A DNA stretch of 64,000 nucleotides from Epiperipatus broadwayi (lineage: Eukaryota; Onychophora; Udeonychophora; Euonychophora; Peripatidae). The position numbers were made by a program, and so were the translations under genes. Numbering within the stretch: position 1 is the stretch's first letter; each line of letters starts with the position of its first letter. Where the stretch lies: NCBI GenBank assembly GCA_028023455.1, contig JAQFVV010000018.1, positions 10,932,771 through 10,996,770 of the forward strand, in the 5' to 3' direction. Below are positions 45,830 to 58,339 of the stretch, piece after piece. The notes under the pieces were generated by a model. The model ran no database searches. It had not been told where the DNA came from and worked only from the letters and a program-made list of their open reading frames with translations.

Positions 45830-47035
45830 GCATCTTCTCTTTTTCTGTCCTTTCTTCTCTATCTTTCTTTTCTTTTTCTTCCCTTTCTTCTCTATCTCTC
45901 CTTTTTTTCTTCCCTTTCAGCCTTATCTTTTTCTTCTTTATCTCTCTTTTCTTTTTCTTCTTTTTCTTCTCTTTTAGCTCAGTCTTTTTCCCTTTTTTTC
46001 TCTATCTCTCCTTTCTTTTTCTTCCCTTTCAGCCCTGTTTTTTCCCTGTCTTCTCTATATCTTCTTTCTTTTTCTTCCCTTTCAGCCTTCTCTTTTTCCT
46101 TTTTTCTTTCTCTCTCTCCTTTTTTTTTCTTCCCTATCTTCTCTATCTCTGCTTTTTTTTCACTTTCAGCCTTGTCTTTTCTCTTTTTCCTCTCTCTCCT
46201 TTCTTTTTCTTCCCTTTCAGACAATCTTTTTCTTTAATCTTTTTTTTCTCTATCTCTCTCTTCTTTTTTTCCCTTTCTTCTCTATCTCTTCTTTTTTTTC
46301 CTTTTTTATCTACCTCTCCTTTCTTTTTCTTCCTTTTCAGCCTATCTTTTTCTTCTCTCTCTTTTTTTTTCCTTTCGTCTCTATCCTTTCATTTTCTTCC
46401 CTTTCAGCCTTTTCCTTTTCTTTTTCTTCCCTATCTCCTTTTTTGTTTTCTCCAATTTGTTTTTCTTGTACCTCCAAAAGCCCCTCACAATTTCTCTGGG
46501 TTTCCTAATTTTGCCTTTTATGCTCTACTGTTATCTTCCCCATCTCAGTTCCATCTTCAATTCCATGTTCTTGAATATCTACCTTATAGCTCATTTCATC
46601 TCCTTTCCCTCTCTCTTCCTTTCTTCTGTATCTCTTCTTACTTTTTCTGCTTTTTCTTCTCTATCTCTTCTTTCTTCTTCTCTTTCTTCCTTATCTCTTT
46701 TTTCTCTATATCTCTTTTTCTTTTTTTTCCTTTTAGTATTGTCTTTTCCCCTTTCTTCCCTATTTCTTCTTTCTTTTTCTTCTCTTTCAGTCCTGTCTTT
46801 TTCCCTTTTTCTCTATCTCTCCTTTCTTTTTCTTCCCTTTTGGCCCTGTCTTTTTCCCTGTCCTCTATATCTTCTCTCTTTTTCTTTCTTTTCAGCCTTC
46901 TCTTTTTCCCTTTCTTCTCTACATCTTCTTTCTTTTTTTTCCTTTCAGCCTTCTCTTTTTCCTTTTCTTCTCTATCTCTCCTTTCTTTTTCTTTCCTTTC
47001 AGCCTTTTCCTTTTCTCTCGCTTCCATCATTCATT
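45830..47035 (-). repeat. Polypyrimidine tract with about 60-bp imperfect repeats (Lys/Glu/Arg-coding on the minus strand)
   Basis: About 1.2 kb is almost pure C/T on the plus strand. A unit of about 55-66 bp recurs with TTCTTCCCTTTCAGCC as its most constant part. On the minus strand several frames stay open over hundreds of bases (46638-47030 and 45979-46224) and read EREEKERRDRE-like sequence with an occasional KAER; serine/leucine/phenylalanine-rich frames on the plus strand are its mirror. Whether it was ever coding is unclear. Long purine-pyrimidine tracts can form triplex DNA. Confidence 0.7.
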
Positions 47036-47490
47036 TCATTATTGCCATTATGTGAGTCCCTCATCTACCACTTCCTCCTTTTCCTTATATCCCTTGTGTT
47101 GATTTTGGCCTGGTTTCAACTTCTATGTTCTCATCTATGCTAGCTGCTACTTCCCCTTTCATACTATTATTACTATCTTTTACTATCCTTCTCCCTGATC
47201 TCAAAGTTTTAACTTCGCTTCCTACTTCCTTTCCTATCTGCTCCTCCTGTTCCTCTTTCCCCTCATCTTTTCTTTCTCCTTCCATTTTATTTTTTCTTTT
47301 ATATATATTTTAATACTATCTTTGATTTGCTTGTTTTCTTTTCTTGTTTTACAGCTGACTTGCCGTCTACTCCCCAGAACTGACTACCTATAACTATCTC
47401 ACTCACCTTTGTTCTTTGTCCATTTTTCCTTTTTATTTGCCACCTGATACATCTAAATAATATATGATTAAATATGTAATAACACATTTA
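47036..47490 (-). other. Charged open frames next to the polypurine tract
   Basis: Minus-strand frames 47085-47285 and 47299-47487. The first is in the same frame as the KER repeat (46638-47030) and is separated from it by stops; it contains VKTLRSGRRIVKD, similar in style to the RSGR motif found near the ends of some retroelement polyproteins. I do not recognise the second. Together with the repeat and the integrase tail this may be one decayed retroelement gene. Confidence 0.3.
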
Positions 47491-47862
47491 AGTAATGACA
47501 TAAATTTTTAGACTCACACAGCTTCTGTCTTGCCACCTGAGGTTTCTCCCTTTTAAAATATAAAACCTTTTTCTCTTTTTTTTCAGTTCGCATGTATTTC
47601 TTTTTTTTCTTGCTTGATCATTTTCTTGCTCGTCCCTCTCTGAATCATGTGCCATTTCTGACTTTTAAATTATTTAAATTGTTTACCAACTCAATTACTT
47701 ATCAATTATAATACTAGATTATCAGTTGTTTTATTTAATTTATACATATTTTTGTCATACTGCAATGATATGTGGAACGAAAAATATGAATACTCTACTC
47801 GGGGTGATGTACTTAGTCTAAGCTCCACATTGGGTGACAACTCTCAGAAAAAAATATACCTA
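47491..47862. other. AT-rich DNA, no gene seen
   Basis: No feature recognised between the charged frames and repeat unit B. Confidence 0.5.
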
Positions 47863-48218
47863 TGTAATGCTCAGGGTTGTACATTTGCTCAACAGACCAA
47901 AAGTCCGAGCCAGAGAACCAAAGGCTGACCAAGTTGGGATAGTAGTATCCTACGTCTGATCATACCTCCACTCTTTTACTTGTGGTTCGAGGTCAACCCA
48001 TAGTGAATGACATGCCTGAGGTTACACTCAATATCTCTTTATTCACGGTCCAGCAATAGCAAAGCAGTAAAACATGAGACTTACCCCCATTATATATTAC
48101 ATAACTTAACTAGTGATTCATAAGGTAATGAGCAATAATGGAGACTGAGACAAATTTATATTTCATAAATTTAATATAATACTTAATAAATTATAAAGCA
48201 AAATAAATTGGGTATAGT

Positions 48219-48490
48219 TTGCTCATACATGGGTGAGTCAATACTCAGGGTTATGAAGAATATATTACAGCAATTTATAGTGCTAACACACAGGTGAGTG
48301 ACTCAGAGTTACAAAGCTAACCTATATAGGGCTCACATGTAGGTGAGTGGTTCAGGGTTATAAAATAAAATCACAAAGCAATTTATATATTGCTCACATG
48401 CAGGTGAGTGGTTCAGGGTTATAAAATAATATCATAAAGCAATTTATATAATACTCACACACAGGTGAGTGGCTTTCAGGTTTACAAAAT
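48219..48490 (+). repeat. Minisatellite of about 70-bp units (copy B)
   Basis: Five units with CAGGTGAGTG and CAGGGTTA blocks; one more than in copy A. Confidence 0.75.
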
Positions 48491-49324
48491 GTCTAATTAG
48501 TTTATGACTTTTTAATAGGCTTATACCATTTTCCATCTCCTAACTCACACTATGTTGTATATAGTGGAAATCAATAATAGTTAGAGTGTTATATTTATTG
48601 GTAACAGATAGAGATTATATTATTATGTTTACTAAGTTTAAACTCAACTATAAAGATATTGGCATGATATATATATATATATAATTGCTACACAGATAAA
48701 CGCGTTAACTCAGATTCTGAATCGGATCAAAGCCGAAGTTACTTTCTAGGGAAGCTGAACTGAGGTGTGGCAGTCAAACGTCAGATTCTAGTGCATTATA
48801 AACTATAGTATCAGAATAAGGGTGCCTCAAATGTATTCTTAATTGAGGTTTATTACCTAGTAAATGGTTTCGCAAACCGTTCTGCTTGCTATAATACGAA
48901 GAGGCCCTTTTATTCAAGTGAGCAGAAGAGTAGCTTTTGAGTTGTGACTTGACATGGAAATGATCCTGATGTAGGCCATTATAGGTATAGCAAGGAGATA
49001 TGCATATTTATGCTAACTAGCAACACATTTGCAATGCTAAATTAATATTTTACAAATTAATTATACCAAAATCTTAGCTTCTTTTAGTGCTACTACCACT
49101 GATCAGTTCATAAAAGAGATTATTAAGTCACATGATAAAGGCGATAATAAGAATCTGATTTAAGGGTCTCTGCATAGCTTCTTAATTTTTAATTAAATGG
49201 AGTTATGGCAAAAGTTTAAAGATTTATTAGAACTTGAAACATTAATTATATGTAGTATAATTTCCATCTAATATCAAACAAACTGATTTTTAAATAATCT
49301 AAGTCAAATATGGATTATTGAATA

Positions 49325-49580
49325 GCTCACAAGAAATCTTGATTCTTAAATAAATTACTCAAATATTAATCTTAAATAACTCGTAAAATATCAATTTCAA
49401 ATAACTTACGCAAATATGTGTTTTAAATAACATACACAAAATATGTGTTTTAAATAACATACACAAAATACGCGTTTTAAATAACAAATGCAAATATGCA
49501 TTTTAAATAACACACGTAAAATATTCATTTTAAATAACTTGTGCAAAATGTTTGTGCAAAAGATGCATTTTAAATAACTT
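49325..49580 (+). repeat. Minisatellite of about 30-bp units (copy B)
   Basis: Repeats of TTTTAAATAACATACACAAA type with alternating purine-pyrimidine steps (CATACGCAAA, CACACGTAAA). Confidence 0.75.
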
Positions 49581-51232
49581 ATTTTGGTCATTATAAATAA
49601 CTTATTCACTCTAGCATAAATAATAGTTTGATTTCAGAAGGGAGTTTTTTATATTCTTTATATTGCAATACTCTGACATAATGGAAAAATGATTACTCGC
49701 CCCTCCCCCGATAATTTATTAAACACATAAAACTCCATTCTGATGAACATACCATAAATTAATAAATATGAACTTAAAACTAAAGATAGATGGCATAAGA
49801 ATAAATTGCAGAAAACAATCAATAAAGTTATAATTTAGAAATGAGTCTTTGTTTGAAATGGTTTTATAGAACCTAAATATTTATGATTATCTAAATTATT
49901 TATGATCAAGCAAGAATTTTGAGAGTGCTCTAAGCTTTAAATAAATTTAATATAATTAGTTTAGTGTAACATTTAAATGATATTATGAATTACGAGATTG
50001 CTTAGTTAGCTAGCTTTTCATTTAGAATAAGTTTAGTTATGAAATTATGTATTCTGCAGAATGATTTACTGGTAATCTTGATAGTGAGTCTTTCAAGGCA
50101 TCTTTCTTGTGCATCTTCTCTCTGTTACATTGGCTGTGGCTTTTCTAGGTTTAAGTCTGGATGCAGCTGCAAAATTGACTTTTGTGGTGGCTTTCCTCAT
50201 TACTTTGGTCAGGAACTCTCTGAAATTTTAGGTGTAGCTTTTCCATCACTGGACTGGGCATGGCTGAGGTTGGTATTTTCTCTCATCGATAGCAGCTTGT
50301 CCAGGACAAGTAGACAGCTGTCTCTTATCTGTAGCCAATTTGGCTTTCTAAAATTCAGCTTGCTAATTTAATGCAGGAATGGCTTTTTTAAAATATTTTT
50401 GGCACTGATCTTTCAGGAAAATATCAGCAGCAACAACAAGAATTTTTAATAGCAACAACCAAGAACATTTTCAAACAGCAATAACCAAGAAAGAATATAG
50501 ATGGATACTTCAGACCTTTTTTATGTCCCACTTTTGACAGTAGGTCTCTCCTCCTTTTACTCCTGCCAAATCATCTGATTACTGGTTCAAACTGTGCCTT
50601 TAACTAAATATATACTTTATTTGCTACAGTTAAATGTGGGCTTAAAAGTTCTATTATTCCAATTTGCATCACAGCTACAACTAGGGATAAAAGATATATT
50701 CCCTAGAGTTTTCCAATTTGCATTATAGCTACAGTTTTGCAACAGCACTTAATATAAAATTTATGACTGACTGAATTTTATAATTGGACTTAGTTATAAT
50801 TTAAGTGGGTCAAGTTTTAGCTAAAGATTATTTTTAGATGAAATGTTAAAACCTGTAAACAAATTACCAGCTTGTGTAGTTTTAAACAAACAATAGAACT
50901 GAAAATTATATAACTTGAAAATTGTTTAAAATGAATATTGAAACTTAAATAAGTAATTTTATAAATGTAAACTTATTATTCTGTTATATATATAAATTCT
51001 AGCTACATACCATTATGTTTACTTCAGTTTTAACAAACATAAATGAATATGCATGTATATAAATATTTAAGTCTATATTTTCATATTATAGTTAATAGGA
51101 TGATTATACATGCACATACTCTGCAATATTATAAGCACACTCAATGTTTTAAATTAAAGAAACACATGCAATCTGAATGAAATAAAATATACTATTATAT
51201 AATATAATAGGTGAAAGATTTAACTGTTTCAA

Positions 51233-54200
51233 TATCAGTGTCTCAGTAAGGGAAATTTAAAAAAACACTCACAACTTCAAATGTCTGCATTGGCCAAGGA
51301 GAATTCTTCTCTGAGACTAGAATATGTGAGGAACAATATTTCTCTATACACTTACTCTATATAGGCATGTCAATAACTTTATCAATAATTCCCTACTTAA
51401 ATAAAAATAAATGTTGTGGGAACTGGTTTTCAATCCCCTACTGCCATAGTGAATAAATTATAATATAGTTATTTTTTATCTGTGAGGTGGTAAGATAACT
51501 CTACCCCAGTAATAACAAGTATTAATGGCTTCTCATATACATATATAGGGCAACTACCATCAGGATGCAGATGACAAAGTCTGACTGGATAACAAATCAA
51601 ACCTATGAACTATCTTAATGTAAAAAGTCAAGCACACAGCAACACCAATCCAATCTTTACAATTACAACAGATCAAATCAACATATTATAGCATAGTAAT
51701 GATCATCCAGTCACTTTTCATACATCCATTACTAAGCAAATAATTTTGATAATAAAAAAATATATTTTCTTTTTTTTTTACAAATATGTAATCATTTATA
51801 CTTTCTCATTATGACATGTTAACAATTTTTAATTCTCCCCTTTTTTTAAACTTCAATGGGTCTTGATGGATCAAAATCATTTCTCCTTTTTTTTAACTTT
51901 AAAAAAAAATTAAAATTAATATAATCGTTAAATTTCTATTAAACATGCTACACATATAAATAAAGCAAAGTAAATAAATAATAAACATTACAGAAGATCT
52001 CTTTCCTTCAAGGCTAAGTCTGAAGACTTGATATTATTGTCTCCCAACACCAATTACCATTTAGTTCATTATCTTGAAAAATAGAAATGTACTCTGTAGA
52101 TGCACATAAAGTTCTTTTAATCAAAAGGTAGCTACATTGATCATGATAATTAAAAGTGGTTAAAAAAAGTCTTGCAGATTACTTTTATATTCTGAATGTT
52201 TTCCTTCCTAGGTTTGAATTTAGATGCTTTTTCCTTTATCATTTTAGATTCAAATCACAATCAAAACAAACAAATTTTACTGTTAAAAATATGGATCAAT
52301 CCTTTAACTTTATATAAAAGTTTGATCGTTCCTTGGAGTTTTATTAACAAGCCATGGATGTAATACTTTTCTTGAGATGCTTTCTTTAAACAAACTTTAA
52401 AGAACCCAACATAAAGATTGAGATACTGAATACAAAATCTTTTATTACATGCTAATTTGGTCATAATTGACCTTGGAGAGAGGGAAATTGAACACTATTT
52501 ATAATTGAATTAGCTCTTCATATTTTAGTAATGTTTTTAGACTTCTTAACAAGTTAGATCAATTCAAGAGAGAAAGTAGGAAACTCTTCAGAGAAGTTTC
52601 TTAGCAGTCCCCCCTTTCACTTTTCTTAGCTCTTTTATAGGGAGAAGAGAAAAAATCCTCTGTCAGTTTTTCCTTCCCATGCATGGCTTCTCTAATTTAA
52701 GACTTTCACTCACAAATTTAACCTTTTGACTCCCACCTGTTAAATGTTAGGTCTGGGTAATTATCTTCAGCTCAATTTAGTGAACACATTGCCTTTGATT
52801 TATGAAAAACATTCAAAAAAATATATAAAATTACTGGGAATTTTGTAAAGATATTATTTAAACAATTTCTTTATTTAGAACTCAAATCTAGGTTAGAGCT
52901 GAAAACAATAAACAATTCCCATACAAATAAATTCATTCTACACTATATTATCAAATAATACAGAGTACAATGTATAATTTTCTACAAAAGAAAAAATCTA
53001 TATATCTGCATCATACATGCACATACAATCTAAATAGTGAACTGCTTGTTCCTACTCATATTAGCACAGATATCTCTTATAATTTTCTATAATTTTAAAC
53101 CTATTTATAGCAAGCCCAATTTCAATTTCACTAAATTTTTATTGATAAATATTACAATTCAAGAAGACCTTTTATTTTAGACATATAAATATTTATTTTC
53201 AGATATTACAGCATGTACAAAAGCCAATCCCCCATTCTCTATATAATGCTAGTTATATTTTTAAATAAATACAAACAGATTCTCTCTATATGTTAACTTT
53301 AAGCTACACAGTTATTAATTTCTCCAAATAAAGCTTTTCAATCTTTCTTAAACTAAAAATTTTTTTTTGCTTATAAATAGTTAAAAAAAATAACTCTACC
53401 ATTTATTTTTTAATCATTAGTAACTGTCTGAAAAAAACTAAAGCTATATATATATATATAGTAACAGGATGAGGGTAATAAATAGTATGGAAAAGGTGAT
53501 GAAGATGGTGGGATGGTAAATCAACATCAACCCCAGTTCAAAATGTAAATATAAAATTTACAGTAATAATATGAATATCAAAAAATATATAAGTAATTTC
53601 GTAAAGATATATTAAAGAACATGAGCAATCTATAAAGATCACTCTGAGAGATCCGCCAGCCAAATCAGAAGATATCAGTTAAATATAATTAAATAAATCA
53701 ACCAGCATTATCAATAAAAAATATGAGTAATACTCAAAATAACCATTCATAATCATGAATGATCAATCAAAATATATCAATACAATAAATCAAAATAAAA
53801 TCAATAGTCAATCTGGTAACTGATTGGCTTGCTAGCTTGGGCAATTATTTAACCATTAATTTGGAGGCACAAAGTAAGTGCTCATCCATCAAAATTCATA
53901 ATGATAAAAACAATAATGTTAAAATATTAAAACATGCTGATCATCATCAATGCTCTGGCCACTTAGTATCATTAATGTATTGGCCAACTATAAATTTAAT
54001 TTCTAAGACTAAACTAAAATATAGTGCAGGGGCTTTGAAGAATATAATCCTCATGCCAAAACCAGGACAATGTCAGACTGGAATGTTCCGTAAAGCACAA
54101 ATAAATCCCCATTTATATATTCAGCCCATGTTCAAATCTAGCTCAGAGAACATAAGCTCTATAACTGTTATAGTTATCAAGAGATGATAGAAACATTCAA

Positions 54201-56540
54201 TATTCTAAATTTGAGAATTAAGTCACTGGAATAATTTTAACAATTAAATTTGAATTTATTAATAACAATATAAAAATGATATTAAGGTCTAAAATAAGAC
54301 TATGCACATATCAATTAGGCCTTCTGATTTTGAGTAACATATAATAATAAATATCACATTTGTGATTTACAAAATTGCTATACACAATTTAAATTATTAC
54401 ATTATGATTTATATGACTAATACATTAGGTTTACTTAAAACCTATTCAGCACACAGGTGTGTGACTTGATATAAAATGAACATGTTTAAATTGACATTTA
54501 ATAATAATAAAATAAATGATTAAAATTTCTAATTGACACTCCTTGATATATATTTGCACACAGGGTACAGTATATATTAGAAATGGGCATATTTAAATGG
54601 TCCTACAATAATACAGAATAAACTTTTTAAGTTACTTTATGATGGTTTACATTTAATGCACATATATATATGCACACAGTCACATGTTTTACTATTACAT
54701 GAATATATTAAATTTGTCAAAATAATAGAATTATTAATTTTTATACCACATAATTAACATATATGTTATGCACATTGAAATGTATGTGCAATCTATCATT
54801 TATATCATATATTTAATTTGATATAATAATAAAAGTTATTAAAGTTATGTTCACAATTATTCTTTGTTGAAAATATATAAATCATGTTGTTTAATTTTTT
54901 TCATAACAGTTTAAAAATTTTTTTCTTAAAATATAAATTTCTTGGCTGGATTACTGTTGATTGATTATTCTAAAAAAGGTTTGTTTTTCCATCAGGTTAC
55001 TCTTAATTAATTAATTACATCTTTAAATTAATCTAAAAAAGATTTTTGATGTCTTCTTTTTCTTCTTTTCAAAAAAATTCTCAATGATTCAATCATTACC
55101 TTTAGATTTTAATTCAATTCAAGCAAAATTATTTACTTGTTATCTTTTAAAATATATAGAGTTTTAAATTTCATTTTCACCAAAGAAATTATTTACAATT
55201 TCATTCTCATTATAGATAATGCTACTCACCATTGTATATACATTTATCTATGCTTCTCTTTGTGAGTTTGTCTTGGTAAGACAGATAGAGACAGGATTGT
55301 CATAATGAGGAAGGTATAATCAGATATGTTAGCATTTTCCCTTTTGTCTAGGACTTGATGAGCTTCAGGCCAGCAAACTATCTTCTAGAACACATTTGTA
55401 CAGACTAATTGTTCCATTTTAAGTTTACCCAGTCTTCATGTGAATCAAAACTCCAGTATGTAGAATTAGTAGCCTGCTCACTGCAGGATCTACTGGCTTG
55501 ACTCCAGCTACATCTTCATGTGATTTATTTTTATTTTCATAACTTTCCAAACACTAATTCTTCTAGCCAACTGTTTCACAAATATATTAAGACAAGAACT
55601 GTCTTAAAAAATTACTATCCAAACTTTGCAGATGGCCTATTTGGCCATTGCTTCTCAAAATATTAAAGACAAACTAACTCCTCTATCTAACTCTTACAAA
55701 AACTGCAAGCCAAAACAACTGATGTTTTTATCAGTCCTTTTATAGAATCATCTGAGGTGATAAAAATATCTTAATTGAAAACAAAGGTTTTTCTGTCTAA
55801 TCCTTATCTTGATTAAAATCAATTTTAATCTTTTCAAATAACTTTTAATTACAAGCTATTTTTGGAAGAAACTTTGAAATTTCATCAAAGGTGAGATCTA
55901 TATGTTTTTACTGTAATCCTTTGGAATTTTTAATTTACAAAGATTTTTAAAAATAGATAAAAAAATGTATACAAGCATTATTTCAAAAATAAATCATGCT
56001 TGTTTTTAAATTCAAAATCAGAATTACAAATAATATTTATTAGACCTTTTTAACTGTTTAATTTATAATAAAATTCTATTTTAAATTCAGAGTTATTTAA
56101 TTGTTTATTTATAATTTTTATTCCAGGAAATGTAGAAAATATCTACAAAAAATTATGTCTGTGATTATTTCTACTTTTCCTTTACTTTATATATAAATAT
56201 ATACACACACAACTATGTCTCTGTGTGCCATGTAACCCAGATGGTTACTATATATTGTAACGATATGTAAATATGCCATTACTTTAATTTAAAATAAAAA
56301 CTAAGTTCGCAAATAAAAATAAATTTATTAAAAATCTAAAAGCTAAAAAAAAGTAAAGAGTTGTTAAATGTATATATATTCGCACAGATGGAAAACTTTA
56401 AAAATATTTTTTTTAATAAATAAAAGTATTTGAATGTACTTTGTTATAAAAAAGTACAAGATTTAAAGATAAAATATTTTTGTAAATGAAAATGATTGTT
56501 TTATAAATTAATTGAAAAGCAAGCTAGCTCTTGGGGCTCC
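51233..56540. other. Long AT-rich tract, no gene seen
   Basis: No coding region recognised. A short TA microsatellite lies at about 53447-53460. Blocks with CACACAGG at 54440-54660 faintly resemble the minisatellite of the repeat units. Open frames at 52261-52464 and 53837-54187 lack domains. Confidence 0.5.
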
Positions 56541-56547
56541 TGTATAA

Positions 56548-56856
56548 TTAAAAAGTCTGATGAAAGATAGATAAAAAAATAAAAAAATTAGCTTGACCAA
56601 TAGAAGCACCAAGCCTCTCAGACCTTAATGAAAATGATTGGAACAGTGATGTTTCATTTTTTGAATCTGGAGGATTACTATAAAAAGAAAAATATTGAGT
56701 TCCAGACAGTTCCAGCTTTTTTGTGTTTGAGAGGTGTGATAGGATGCACATATCACACTCTCTATTTTTAAAAAAATGAAATGACTGTAATACCAGAGTG
56801 GAAGCAGCTAATGTCACCTCCAGAACATCAGATCGATCTTCCAATGGAGACGTCAT
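56548..56856 (-). CDS. Hypothetical open frame or exon, function unknown
   Basis: 102 residues from an ATG at 56856. The composition is less AT-biased than that of its neighbours (MTSPLEDRSDVLEVTLAAST start), and a possible splice donor (GGAG then GTGACA) follows codon 13. No domain, signal peptide or membrane segment is evident, and the phenylalanine-rich end looks like AT-rich DNA read by chance. It could be a first coding exon or nothing. No homologue comes to mind. Confidence 0.15.
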   Translation of the reverse strand: MTSPLEDRSDVLEVTLAASTLVLQSFHFFKNRECDMCILSHLSNTKKLELSGTQYFSFYSNPPDSKNETSLFQSFSLRSERLGASIGQANFFIFLSIFHQTF

Positions 56857-58335
56857 GGGAATTAAAAACAGGAACTTGGACTCTTCTACTGTGAGTTGTG
56901 AACTTTACAAATTAACAAAAAAAAAGTAATTAAGAACTTTCATCATTTTTTTAAAAGATTCAGCTAATCTAAATTTTAAAATGAACTCTTATTTGATTTT
57001 CAAATTGATAATTAATGATTAAATTATATATATTTGAGTTTGCTAAAAAAAAAAAATCATTTCCATTTTTTTTATTTCTATTAATATTTATTTGTATAAA
57101 TTGTTTAAATGCATGAAATTTAAGTTGGGTATGGATGTTGCATGGATTCGTTAGCGGTTAATTATGTTGTGGTTTTCATATTCGATTAGAATATATGTCA
57201 TTGATGCCATTGCGGCATCTTATGATGAATGCCATTGGGTTTCTTGTATTCCCTCTGCAATTGACATTATCAATGACTTTGTATTTTGATCGGTTATGTT
57301 TATTTTGAAATGTTTTTAACCATGGAATCTATGCAGCCGATCTATACTCAACATTATAAAACAAATTTTATAAAATTCATCTGTGCAAACATATCTAAAT
57401 GTTAAATTTAAGTCAGGCATGAATGGCCATATAGATTTGTAAAGTTATATTAATTAATTAGGGGAGGGTAATCTTAGGTTATTTGTTTTGTAGTTAAATT
57501 GGGTCAATGGATTGGATATATCGGTGTAATTAGTAGATGTAGTATGAGGTTCACTATGTGCAGAATCACTGTATATGCCACACGACCCCTTTTGTCTATG
57601 GATGGGATTGTAAGTCGGCAAAAAGGACTGTAGTCCCTTCCTATGGAGTTTTTATTTTATTGTTTTTCTTGCCATACAGATGTAACATTCCTGTATTGGA
57701 CAAGAGTCAATGTCTTCTCTAACTATACTGTTCAGATGTCCATTCCTGACAGTATAGTATATAGTCCTGTTGTATTTTCATGCTACATTAAATACATCAA
57801 TGTATCAGATGGATTGATGCCAGTTTGACTGCGAACTTTTGGCCTAAGGTTAAATAAGGGATAGAATATTTTCTTTTCAAATGCAAATCTATGTAGTTTA
57901 TTCATACGCGACAATCTTAAATAAAATCTAAAATTCATCTGTGTGGATGATTTAAAATCTTAAAATAATAATTTAAATTAAAAATTAATATTAAAATCTA
58001 AATAATAAATGTTATCCCTCAAATTTAAAATGATTATATATATGCATAAATAAATATTGTTTGTGTGTTAATTACTGGCAGTGGCTTATTTTATTTTTAG
58101 ATATTAATATATTTTGAGAATATAAATCTTTATTAAAACTTATTAAAAAAATGTTTTAAATCTCTGCTACTCCACTGAGCTAGTGACTTGGGCTAACGGT
58201 CTGAAATAAAGTGGGATCTTAACAGCACATATCTGCCTACTTTATAAATTTTCTAGGTTCTAAGTAGCCTAGTGGCGCCCTTGTAGTGCATATACATTAA
58301 GTCTCTTATCCCTGATCATTATAATATATATATAT
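56857..58335. other. AT-rich DNA, no gene seen
   Basis: Somewhat richer in G around 57130-57840, but no open frame with a domain. The frame at 57643-57828 is short and unrecognised. Confidence 0.45.
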
Positions 58336-58339
58336 ATAT

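Larger units (their letters stand above)
47863..51232. mobile_element. Dispersed repeat unit, copy B (no PLE)
   Basis: Aligns with 24444-29812 from TGTAATG to AATAGGTGAAA and preserves the empty PLE site at 48619-48631. It has about five units of the 70-bp minisatellite (48219-48490), the 30-bp minisatellite (about 49325-49580) and the counterpart (50039-50371) of the open frame in copy A. Divergence is scattered and not concentrated in silent sites of that frame as far as I can see. Copies lie in the same orientation about 23 kb apart. Confidence 0.7.

Noticed and set aside
45698-47143. Long plus-strand serine/leucine/phenylalanine-rich frames as membrane proteins
   Set aside because: They are translations of the C/T-only tract, the mirror of the purine repeat on the other strand.
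56256-56275. TATATTGTAACGA at 56.25 kb as the start of the same LTR family as 58.34 kb
   Set aside because: Similarity stops after about 13 bases and no matching GTTACA end follows before 60.38 kb.
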